6,000 nucleotides of DNA from JBDKTH01 sp964558295 (GTDB taxonomy: Bacteria; Planctomycetota; Planctomycetia; Pirellulales; Thermoguttaceae), in contig CAZLDQ010000289.1 of NCBI GenBank assembly GCA_964558295.1, positions 1-6,000 of the forward strand, given 5' to 3'. Shown one piece after another: positions 1 through 5,309 of the stretch. The stretch's first letter is position 1, and each line of letters starts with the position of its first letter. A program made the position numbers and the translations under genes. The notes under the pieces are model-generated. The model worked only from the letters and a program-made list of their open reading frames with translations. It made no database searches and was not told the origin of the DNA.

Positions 1-313
1 ACTGAATCCGGGCGAACTGGCAGCCGAGCACGCGACCGAGGGCCCGCACAAAAAGCGTTTTGCCCAACCCCGGCACGCTCTCAATCAGCACATGGCCGCT
101 GGAGAACAGGGCCACCAGGGTTCCCAGGACCAATTCATCCTGTCCCACATAGATTTTTCGAATCTCCGCCGTGATCCGATCGAACATCCGTTTGATCGGC
201 GTATCGTTTTCCGCCACAATCGCGGCGACGTCGTCGGCCGTGTCACTCTCTGCGGGAAGGATTTTGGCGAGCGGCGGCAGCGGTTCCGGCTCAGGTGCAA
301 AAGGATCAGACAT
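1..313 (-). CDS. MoxR-type AAA+ ATPase, N-terminal part (truncated by window edge)
   Basis: The first 104 residues are visible, starting MSDPFAPEPEP at the ATG at 313-311 and leaving the window at position 1. An acidic, proline-rich leader (about residues 1-40) is followed by the MoxR entry motif VGQDELV (57-63), then GHVLIESVPGLGKT (73-86), which contains the Walker A P-loop with Lys85 and Thr86. MoxR proteins are AAA+ ATPases thought to act as chaperones for metal-centre insertion or for assembly of von Willebrand-domain and membrane proteins, usually next to a DUF58 gene. Here the gene is the last visible member of the operon, 145 bp after the DUF4350 stop, with repeat tracts in between. 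No Shine-Dalgarno sequence is seen before the ATG; the upstream bases are C/T/A-rich. Walker B, sensor and lid regions lie outside the window. The family call is firm; the specific substrate is unknown. Confidence 0.93.
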   Translation of the reverse strand, partial: MSDPFAPEPEPLPPLAKILPAESDTADDVAAIVAENDTPIKRMFDRITAEIRKIYVGQDELVLGTLVALFSSGHVLIESVPGLGKTLFVRALGRVLGCQFARIQ

Positions 314-352
314 GACGTAAGTTCAGGAGTTGAGAGTAATAGTAGGGAGTAG

Positions 353-408
353 TACGCGGTACACGGTACACGGTACACGGTACACAGTACGCGGCATACG
401 GCAAATGG
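353..408. repeat. Tandem heptamer tract (TACACGG unit)
   Basis: Eight consecutive 7-base units can be laid out: TACGCGG, TACACGG three times, TACACAG, TACGCGG, CATACGG, CAAATGG. The central units are identical and the flanks degrade, as expected of an ageing or slipping tandem repeat. The tract lies 40 bp upstream of the moxR start on the strand transcribed into its leader. The bases just before it (about 331-352) have a looser repeat built on GTAGGGA/GTAGTA. There are no spacers, so it is not a CRISPR array. Confidence 0.9.
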
Positions 409-432
409 TGAACCATGAGCTTGCCTCTTCGC

Positions 433-460
433 GACCTTCATCATTCAGTATTCGGCCTTC
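433..460. repeat. Degenerate heptamer tract at the DUF4350 stop
   Basis: Read on the minus strand, four 7-base units follow each other: GAAGGCC, GAATACT, GAATGAT, GAAGGTC, sharing a GAA(T/G) core. The first unit overlaps the TGA stop of the DUF4350 gene (461-459), so the tract begins exactly where coding ends. The core resembles the GAATGCC and AAATGAT units before the SpoIIM gene and the GCAGAAT units at the DUF4350 start. With the 353-408 tract it accounts for most of the 145-bp DUF4350-moxR spacer, where no other gene is seen. Confidence 0.6.
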
Positions 461-1613
461 ACTTCTCCTCCTTCGTCTGGCGGTAGTGCAAGATGCGGCT
501 CATCGCATAGCTCGTATCGCCGGAGCGACGGAGGAGGTCGCCGAGGGCTTGAATATGCTTGCCGAAATCGGAAACCGTGTCCGGTTCCGGATCGCGGGGG
601 AGACCGAAAATCGGATAACGGGTAAAACAGAGCAGAATCCCAACGACCGCCAGGTGAAGAAGAATCCAACTGGTCGGCCAAAGGTGAAACATTTCCAGTC
701 CGGTGGGCATGCTGGCCGTGGGATCTTCGTCAATGATTTGAGGCCCTCCCCTCCCGCTTTCCAAAAAGACAACCGTCTTTTGAGGTTCGCCGATCTTGTC
801 GATCAGGTGGCCGGCCAGCTTGCGGTGCTCGTGGTTTACTAGCGGCAGGTTCAGCAGGAACGAGCCGTTGGCCACGACAATCAAGCGGCTCTCGCCAAAC
901 CACTCGACGCTCACCAGCATGTCGTTGTCCGACGCCAAGACGACCTCTGCATCGGGCGAGGGCTTCATCCGGCCGTTCAATTCGATCTCCACTCTTGCCG
1001 GGTCGACTCCTTCGAGCCACTCGGGCCTTCCGGTCAAGCTACGGACCTGCCGAGGCATGGGCTGGGGATCTTCCCGGAACCAGCCGTCGTCCGTCTCGGG
1101 AATTCCCTGGCGTTCAAGGCGGAAGGCGACCAAGGCCTTGGTTTTGCGTAGGCGGAGTTCTGCGAGTTGATCGTCGGGCGTGCCCGGCTCGACCTTCTGC
1201 CAATACCAGGGGGCGGCGTCGAAGTCGCGTCCAACGTAGATGAGCGTCCGCCCCGGAACCTCCTGGAGCCACTCGACCAACCACTGGCGCACTTCCTCGG
1301 TAGGCGGCTCGAAATCATCGGGGAACCAGACGATGCAGTCGGCCCGACTGCGCAACCGAGGGGAGAGCGTCTGCCAGGAAAAGACCCGATGCCCCGCCTG
1401 CTCGAACATCTCGGCCAACACGCCCGTCCCATTGACGCTCGAACTGGCCGTCGGCCCCTCACGCTGGCCATAGGTCGTTTCGATATCCTGCCGGCAACCG
1501 GCGAGGAGGAGAAGGAGAAATGCAGAATGCAGAATGCAGAATGCAGAATGGTGGCGAGGCGCACTGCCCATCCTCAATTTTTCTTTCTGTATTCTGCCTT
1601 CTGCATGCTGCAT
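459..1613 (-). CDS. DUF4350-type membrane-anchored lipoprotein
   Basis: This is a 384-residue protein. The N-terminus (1-40) ends in a hydrophobic run, FLLLLLAGC, with lipobox LAGC and lipidated Cys40. The DUF4350-like extracytoplasmic region follows (about 55-275): SSVNGTGVLAEMFEQAGHRV, then ADCIVWFPDD (91-100), and GRTLIYVGRDFDAAPWYWQ (121-139). A C-terminal membrane helix (about 315-332) leads to a short, probably cytoplasmic tail. DUF4350 proteins have no known reaction, but recur in MoxR/DUF58/DUF4129 clusters. The ATG at 1613 is chosen because it sits 2 nt after the DUF4129 stop behind a strong GGGGAGGGG. An ATG at 1571 would give residues 15-384 with the same lipobox but without a well-spaced ribosome site. 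Oddly, bases encoding residues 1-31 are largely inverted heptamer repeats, so the signal peptide is unusually long and repeat-derived. Confidence 0.88.
   Translation of the reverse strand: MQHAEGRIQKEKLRMGSAPRHHSAFCILHSAFLLLLLAGCRQDIETTYGQREGPTASSSVNGTGVLAEMFEQAGHRVFSWQTLSPRLRSRADCIVWFPDDFEPPTEEVRQWLVEWLQEVPGRTLIYVGRDFDAAPWYWQKVEPGTPDDQLAELRLRKTKALVAFRLERQGIPETDDGWFREDPQPMPRQVRSLTGRPEWLEGVDPARVEIELNGRMKPSPDAEVVLASDNDMLVSVEWFGESRLIVVANGSFLLNLPLVNHEHRKLAGHLIDKIGEPQKTVVFLESGRGGPQIIDEDPTASMPTGLEMFHLWPTSWILLHLAVVGILLCFTRYPIFGLPRDPEPDTVSDFGKHIQALGDLLRRSGDTSYAMSRILHYRQTKEEK
1521..1549. repeat. Perfect heptamer tract (TGCAGAA, four units)
   Basis: Four exact TGCAGAA units (equivalently GCAGAAT in another phase) occupy 1521-1548, with one extra T. 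On the minus strand they read as ATTCTGC repeats and encode HSAFCILHSAF (residues 22-32) of the DUF4350 signal peptide. This is the left arm of an inverted pair whose partner is at 1591-1611. Confidence 0.95.
1529..1611. other. Inverted heptamer repeat / long hairpin
   Basis: Arm 1529-1549 (three GCAGAAT units) pairs with 1591-1611 (ATTCTGC, CTTCTGC, ATGCTGC) at 19 of 21 positions, with a 41-base loop (1550-1590). The hairpin would form in the mRNA immediately after the DUF4350 start codon at 1613-1611 and span about the first 28 codons. It is not followed by a T-run, so it does not look like an intrinsic terminator. It resembles a small palindromic insertion element or two converging repeat tracts. 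Confidence 0.8.
1591..1611. repeat. Degenerate heptamer tract (ATTCTGC), inverted copy
   Basis: There are three 7-base units, ATTCTGC, CTTCTGC and ATGCTGC, the first being the exact reverse complement of the GCAGAAT unit at 1521-1549. On the minus strand they provide the start codon and the following MQHAEGRI codons of the DUF4350 reading frame. Confidence 0.8.
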
Positions 1614-1615
1614 CT

Positions 1616-2344
1616 CTACCCCTCCCCTGCTACCAGAGAAGAGAACTCATCCAGTCGCGACCAGCAGGCTTCGAAGCGGGGCCGGTCCAGCGGATGGTGG
1701 CCGAAGAAAACGTCTTCAAACGCGACGATCGTTTGTTCCATCAAGCTGCAGAGCGATCGCCGGCGGCGCAACTCGCGGAGGTACTGGCGATTGGTTTTGC
1801 CTTTAGCCAGGTGGACTAGTCCGTGTTTGTCGAGTTCGACGAGTTGATGACTGAACAGGTAGATAATCGCTTCGCCAAAGTCCCCCTGTTGATAGCAGCG
1901 AGTGGCCTCGGCGAGGAAGTCAGACCGCTTGCGGCCTTCCAAGGGGAGCGCCTCGGTACGGCGTCGCTCGTCGGCCGCGGCCGATTTCTTGGCTGCGGCC
2001 GCCTCGGCCTCGGCACGCTGTTCGCTTTGGCGATAAGCACGAAACAGCACATAGATCAGCACGCCGATCAACACGGCCAGTACGATCCAGGCCACCCATT
2101 GCATCGACGCCATCGAAGACAGCCGGAAGCTGCTGGAATTGGCCCCGTCGCCCAACCAATCGAGATTCCACCGCTCATACCAGGGCTTGGAAACGTCGAT
2201 CCGCGCGACGGTGTCCTGGGTTGAGTCGTACCACGGATAGCGAGCCGGCCACTGCCACTTGGCAAGCGCCTTGCGCCCGGCCGCGACCGAAGGGGCTTGG
2301 TCGGTTTGGGCAAGCAGAAGCAAATTGGCCAGAATTCCGTTCAT
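1616..2344 (-). CDS. DUF4129-type membrane protein
   Basis: This is a 242-residue protein. A short hydrophobic N-terminus (MNGILANLLLLAQT) may be a signal peptide. An extracytoplasmic Trp/Tyr-rich segment follows (about 29-78), then one strong membrane helix (about 82-102), then an Ala/Glu/Lys-rich, probably helical linker (104-130). The cytoplasmic DUF4129 region (about 142-235) shows AIIYLFSHQLVELDKHGLV, KGKTNRQYLRELRR and QTIVAFEDVFFGHHPLD. The start at 2344 overlaps the upstream TGA as ATGA and has GAGG 8 nt upstream; a longer reading frame back to 2401 would run into the upstream gene and is rejected. The stop lies 2 nt before the next start. DUF4129 has no known reaction. It often appears near MoxR and transglutaminase-like genes, which suggests an assembly role in the envelope (inference). 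Confidence 0.9.
   Translation of the reverse strand: MNGILANLLLLAQTDQAPSVAAGRKALAKWQWPARYPWYDSTQDTVARIDVSKPWYERWNLDWLGDGANSSSFRLSSMASMQWVAWIVLAVLIGVLIYVLFRAYRQSEQRAEAEAAAAKKSAAADERRRTEALPLEGRKRSDFLAEATRCYQQGDFGEAIIYLFSHQLVELDKHGLVHLAKGKTNRQYLRELRRRRSLCSLMEQTIVAFEDVFFGHHPLDRPRFEACWSRLDEFSSLVAGEG
1619..1627 (-). promoter_or_regulatory. Shine-Dalgarno for the DUF4350 gene inside the DUF4129 end
   Basis: The minus strand reads GGGGAGGGG, then TAGAG, then ATG. The ribosome site overlaps the last codons of the DUF4129 gene, and TAG and ATG are 2 nt apart. This supports translational coupling and the choice of ATG 1613 over the in-frame ATG at 1571. Confidence 0.7.
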
Positions 2345-3123
2345 TCCCAATACCTCGTCAGTCGAGCCCGTTCGGCACGCATCGCCAGTTCGACTTCCCA
2401 CCCTTCGCGGCGAATCCGCAGGTCAAGGTAGCCGAGGAATCGGACCACGGCAAAAAAGCAAACCACAATCCAGAGCGTCAGGGGGAGGTAGAAGGTATAC
2501 ATCGAGGCCGCCCACTCCATGCGCCCAGTAAGCAGCGCATGCAGCACGCCGAACGAGCACCAGATGGCCGCGACCAGCAATGCGCCTAGCCCGAACGAGA
2601 CGAACGACCGGCCGAACAGGTTGCCCTCTTCGCCCCGATGCACCGTTTTGGCCCGGGAGTAGGTTGAACGTCCTTGGGGCGACTTGCGACGAATCGGGTT
2701 GCGATCCAAGAGGATCACTTCGTTCAAATACGTCCAGGAGAAGCAGAACGGGCGCAAGAGCCCTCGGTAGATCACCAACTGGGGCAGCGACTCAACAAGA
2801 TCGTGAACGATCCCGCGCAGGCTGGGCTGCTCGGTGAATAGGGCCCTTCCCAAATAGAGTGTGGCCGGGGCCGTGGCCAGAGGCGCTTCGAACAGGATCA
2901 AAAGGGTCATCAGAAACACCTGCTCAGTCGGGGGAGCTGAGTCCAAGAGCTCCTCCTCATAGCCTGCCAAGAGCCATGCGTTCAGCACGACCATCGGCAA
3001 CACGCCGAGGCAGAACAGGCCCACCAGCGGCCAAGCCGACTGGCGAATCACGCGCAGCGCCAGGTCGAGGATATCGACATAGGTTCGCTCGCGAATCGTG
3101 ATACGGTGGCGGTCCAGTTCCAT
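2341..3123 (-). CDS. Multi-pass membrane protein of unknown function
   Basis: This is a 260-residue protein. Likely membrane segments are at about 31-54, 69-93, 172-199 and 208-231, with a possible weaker one at 113-131. Between them is a basic loop (141-168) starting at ILLDRNPIRRKSP. After the last helix comes a conserved-looking motif, RFLGYLDLRIRREGWEVEL (228-246), which resembles the cytoplasmic tail found in bacterial membrane proteins of the DUF975 or glycerophosphodiesterase-membrane-domain kind. I do not recognise it as a named family. The start at 3123 lies 2 nt after the SpoIIM stop, with GGAG 9 nt upstream; the end overlaps the DUF4129 start by 4 nt. Its place in the coupled block suggests it works with the SpoIIM and DUF4129 proteins in the inner membrane (inference). 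Confidence 0.88.
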   Translation of the reverse strand: MELDRHRITIRERTYVDILDLALRVIRQSAWPLVGLFCLGVLPMVVLNAWLLAGYEEELLDSAPPTEQVFLMTLLILFEAPLATAPATLYLGRALFTEQPSLRGIVHDLVESLPQLVIYRGLLRPFCFSWTYLNEVILLDRNPIRRKSPQGRSTYSRAKTVHRGEEGNLFGRSFVSFGLGALLVAAIWCSFGVLHALLTGRMEWAASMYTFYLPLTLWIVVCFFAVVRFLGYLDLRIRREGWEVELAMRAERARLTRYWE

Positions 3124-3125
3124 GC

Positions 3126-4070
3126 TCAGGTTCTCCGTGGGTAGCCGAGGATCACGAAGTAGAACATCAACATGCCGGTGGACAACACGGCCACCAGGGC
3201 CTTGATCCAATAGGGGGCAGGCGAAGGAGACAAAAAGCCCTCGATCATCGCCGCCATGAAAAACATGAGCATCGCCGCCGCCACGACGGGCATGCCCTCC
3301 TGAGCCGCCCGATGCAAGGAGGCGAGCCGGCTGAGTCCCCGGGTATCGACCAGGGCAAATCCCAGCCGCATCCCCGCGGCAGCGGCCAGGACGATCGCCG
3401 TCAATTCAAACGGTCCATGGGCCGTGACAAACTGGAAGAAATTGTCGTGATGCGGGGAATTGGCCATGTGCCCGAACATGGCCCCCAGTGCAGCCGCATT
3501 GAAGACGGTCACAAAAAGCCCGCCGATGCCAAAGAGCAACCCAAACGCGAAGCAACGCAGTCCGATCCCAATGTTGTGGTAGATGTAAAACCCGGCCATC
3601 ATCCCGTGGACCTCGGGCGACCGGGAATAACTCTCCTCCAATTGCATGAGCGTCTCTTTCCCTACAACCCGTCCGGCATAGTCCGGCATGCGGCCGGCCA
3701 TCAGGTACGACAGGAGAAAAACGCCCCAAAATATGCAAAAGGCCAGACGCAGGCAATTGTCGCTAAACAGTCGTTGAGGCACTTCCACCAACAGCTGATG
3801 GGCCCAGGTCGAAAAGGCGAACGTCCGGCTGCGGTACATCAGATTGTGGGCTCGACCGACCAGCCGGTGCAGGTACTGGACCGTGCCCAAGGGCAACTGG
3901 TAGGCGTCGGCCAGCGCAAGGTCGGCGCACACGGCGCGGTAGAGCGCGCCGAATCGGGTTACCGTCGCCGGCTCGATCTTACGCCGTGAACGGCCTTCGA
4001 GCTGCACGCACAAGCTTTCCAGTTCCCGCCAGTTCTCCCGCCGGGATTCTAAGAGGTCGGAGACCTTCAT
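3126..4070 (-). CDS. SpoIIM-family (stage II sporulation protein M-like) integral membrane protein
   Basis: This is a 314-residue protein. A soluble, Arg/Leu-rich helical N-terminus (1-100) precedes about five membrane helices (106-126, 168-194, 222-240, 260-280, 289-309). Family signatures are IGLRCFAFGLLFGIGG (169-184), the polar turn SPHHDNFFQFVTAHGPFEL (205-223) with the characteristic H-G-x-F-E-L, and MAAMIEGFLSPS (272-283). SpoIIM in endospore formers belongs to the engulfment machinery with SpoIID and SpoIIP. In non-sporulating bacteria this larger version sits beside RDD, MoxR and DUF58 genes, and sporulation should not be inferred from it. The start ATG at 4070 begins MKVSDLLESRRENW, typical of the family. 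There is no visible Shine-Dalgarno because a heptamer tract ends 4 bp before the start codon. Confidence 0.93.
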   Translation of the reverse strand: MKVSDLLESRRENWRELESLCVQLEGRSRRKIEPATVTRFGALYRAVCADLALADAYQLPLGTVQYLHRLVGRAHNLMYRSRTFAFSTWAHQLLVEVPQRLFSDNCLRLAFCIFWGVFLLSYLMAGRMPDYAGRVVGKETLMQLEESYSRSPEVHGMMAGFYIYHNIGIGLRCFAFGLLFGIGGLFVTVFNAAALGAMFGHMANSPHHDNFFQFVTAHGPFELTAIVLAAAAGMRLGFALVDTRGLSRLASLHRAAQEGMPVVAAAMLMFFMAAMIEGFLSPSPAPYWIKALVAVLSTGMLMFYFVILGYPRRT

Positions 4071-4074
4071 GGGA

Positions 4075-4102
4075 AAATGATGAATGCCAAATGATAAATG
4101 GA
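4075..4102. repeat. Degenerate heptamer tract before the SpoIIM gene
   Basis: Four 7-base units are in register: AAATGAT, GAATGCC, AAATGAT, AAATGGA, with consensus RAATGNN. The tract sits 4 bp upstream of the SpoIIM start codon, inside the 72-bp spacer after the RDD gene. Its GAATGC core matches the GCAGAAT units at 1521-1549 when rotated, so the two tracts may share an origin. The rest of the spacer (4103-4142) is G/T-rich and holds no gene. Confidence 0.65.
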
Positions 4103-4142
4103 AGAACGGTGTTGGTGGTTGGTTCTCCGTGGGACGAGACGC

Positions 4143-5117
4143 TTAAGGTTGAGGCTCCTGCGTAGCGGCGGGGCTTGTCCCGCGGGGAGACAACGGGGCC
4201 GCTTCGTTTTCGGTTGCCGCCGAATCCATCACTGCCATCGCCGTCGCCGGTTCTGCAGCCGCCGCTTGCGTCACCGCAAACGGGCTCGCCACGGGCTGTA
4301 AGGGCAGATTCCCAGTACCGGTGGCCGAGTCGCCGTTGCGGTCGGTGATGAACGTGCGGTGATACAAGGCGCAGAGCAACTGGTCGAGGTCCGTTTCTTC
4401 CGGCAGGTCAAACCGGTCGCGGAGCGGCTCGCCCAAATGTCGGGCAATCTCGATCCGTCGCACTTTCGGAAAGTGCGGCCGACGCTGGACATAGGTAGCC
4501 AGGGCCCGGGCCAAGGGGCGGCTTGGCTGGAAGTCTACCGGCACCAGCGCGGCCAGACGCAGGGCCTCCGGCTCTGTGATCCGCACCAGACCGTAAAACC
4601 ATTGCGGCTCCTCGATCACGACCATCGTGCCGCAGGCTAGGTCGCCCAGACGCTGGAAGCGGTCGTTCATCGAGGCCGTCAGCAGACCGACCATATAGAA
4701 CATGACCGGCTGCATGTCGATCGCCCGCAAGATGTTTCGGAGCACGGCCTGAAGGCCGTTGATCGGCTGGCCGTCGATGGAGATCACACGAATCTGCATC
4801 GACCGCTTGCCAGGCGTTTGCCCGTTCCAGTAGGCCTCGAACACCCCTCCGTAGAAGACCGACAAGAAAAACCAGATGACCATCGTCGCGCCCATCCCCA
4901 GGTCGGGAAGGCCGGCGATCCCAAACACCAGCACCAACCCGATCATGGCCACGACGGCCGCCACAATACGGATTACCAGATCGATCAGATAAGCCGGCAA
5001 ACGGCGAAAGGGGCCCGCCACCTGATAGCGAAAGGCGATGTTTTCTGGGGTGACGATTTCCACCGTCGTATCGAGCTGCCCGTGCTTTACTGCCATAGCC
5101 CTATTATTTTCGGCCAT
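4143..5117 (-). CDS. RDD-family membrane protein
   Basis: This is a 324-residue protein from ATG 5117. After TVEIVTPENIAFRYQVAGP comes the RDD signature FRRLPAYLIDL (about 37-47, with Arg38/39 and Asp46), then membrane helices at about 43-68, 78-96 and 134-149. Loop motif GQTPGKR (99-105) and the terminal NDRFQRLGDLACGT (151-164) complete the domain. A soluble segment (about 175-250) is followed by an Ala/Pro/Glu-rich, probably disordered tail (about 252-324), so the protein is much longer than a minimal RDD domain. RDD proteins are of mixed or unknown function; some are linked to ion transport, and here the neighbours suggest envelope work. The start is uncertain: ATG 5117 and ATG 5096 are both in frame and neither has a good ribosome site. 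An extension to 5216 lacks RDD-like sequence. It is the first gene of the operon. Confidence 0.88.
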   Translation of the reverse strand: MAENNRAMAVKHGQLDTTVEIVTPENIAFRYQVAGPFRRLPAYLIDLVIRIVAAVVAMIGLVLVFGIAGLPDLGMGATMVIWFFLSVFYGGVFEAYWNGQTPGKRSMQIRVISIDGQPINGLQAVLRNILRAIDMQPVMFYMVGLLTASMNDRFQRLGDLACGTMVVIEEPQWFYGLVRITEPEALRLAALVPVDFQPSRPLARALATYVQRRPHFPKVRRIEIARHLGEPLRDRFDLPEETDLDQLLCALYHRTFITDRNGDSATGTGNLPLQPVASPFAVTQAAAAEPATAMAVMDSAATENEAAPLSPRGTSPAATQEPQP

Positions 5118-5143
5118 CCGCTGACTAGCAAGGGGGATGCCAT
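5087..5143 (-). CDS. Possible 18-residue leader ORF overlapping the RDD start
   Basis: On the minus strand a strong AAGGAGG lies a few bases before an ATG at 5143 that is out of frame with the RDD gene. It opens MASPLLVSGWPKIIGLWQ and stops at TAA (5089-5087). The stop comes just after the RDD candidate start ATG 5096 (5096-5094), close enough for terminating ribosomes to restart there. This would explain why the RDD starts have no ribosome site of their own. The ORF is short enough to be chance; only the strong, well-spaced Shine-Dalgarno argues for it. Confidence 0.3.
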   Translation of the reverse strand: MASPLLVSGWPKIIGLWQ

Positions 5144-5150
5144 TCCCCCT
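5131..5150. promoter_or_regulatory. Perfect hairpin over the leader ribosome site
   Basis: AGGGGGA (5131-5137) and TCCCCCT (5144-5150) are perfect inverted copies around a 6-base loop. In the minus-strand RNA the stem includes most of the Shine-Dalgarno and the ATG at 5143 falls in the loop, so folding would hide a translation start. No T-run follows on the minus strand, so it is not a terminator for that direction. On the plus strand it is followed by T-rich sequence (5151-5172), but no plus-strand gene ends here. Confidence 0.5.
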
Positions 5151-5211
5151 CCTTGTTGTTTTCCCGCGTTTTCTGGAAAATAGACGGATTGAATGACGTG
5201 GCGCACCGCGC

Positions 5212-5238
5212 ATCATATGGGAGGCAAGGCGACGTCAA
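5212..5238 (-). promoter_or_regulatory. Candidate sigma70-like promoter for the operon
   Basis: The minus strand reads TTGACG (5238-5233), 15 bases, then TATGAT (5217-5212). Each box matches the bacterial housekeeping consensus at five of six positions, but the spacing is shorter than the usual 17. Transcription would start near 5204, giving a leader of about 60 nt to the possible leader ORF. Planctomycete promoters are not well defined, so this is tentative. The rest of 5151-5309 holds no other gene; on the plus strand only a weak TTGAAT/CATCAT pair (5189-5216) is visible. Confidence 0.3.
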
Positions 5239-5309
5239 AGGCTCGCCTCACCACGAGATTACTTCTTCGCCCCCCCCACGAGCAATTCCCACGACAGGAG
5301 CCCCCCAAT

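Noticed and set aside
353..408. CRISPR array
   Set aside because: Units are 7 bases with no spacers between them, and no cas gene is in the window.
1167..1847. Plus-strand open frames over the DUF4350 and DUF4129 genes
   Set aside because: They are antisense to well-supported genes, have no recognisable domains, and arise from high GC; part of them reads through the heptamer tract.
3126..4070. Evidence for endospore formation
   Set aside because: The SpoIIM family is widespread in non-sporulating bacteria, and no other sporulation gene is present.
3129..4133. 13-base direct repeat GGTTCTCCGTGGG at 3129-3141 and 4121-4133
   Set aside because: The first copy is coding (SpoIIM C-terminus) and the match does not extend; a 13-base match in 6 kb is not far from chance.
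5159..5180. Inverted TTTTCC/GGAAAA as an operator
   Set aside because: Only 6-bp arms of low complexity, with no regulator gene nearby.
5189..5216. Plus-strand promoter TTGAAT-N16-CATCAT for the SDR gene
   Set aside because: Only four of six matches in each box; not distinguishable from background.
5270..5277. Run of eight C as a phase-variation tract
   Set aside because: It lies in the untranslated leader of the SDR gene, before its ribosome site, so length change would not shift a reading frame; a single short run is weak evidence.
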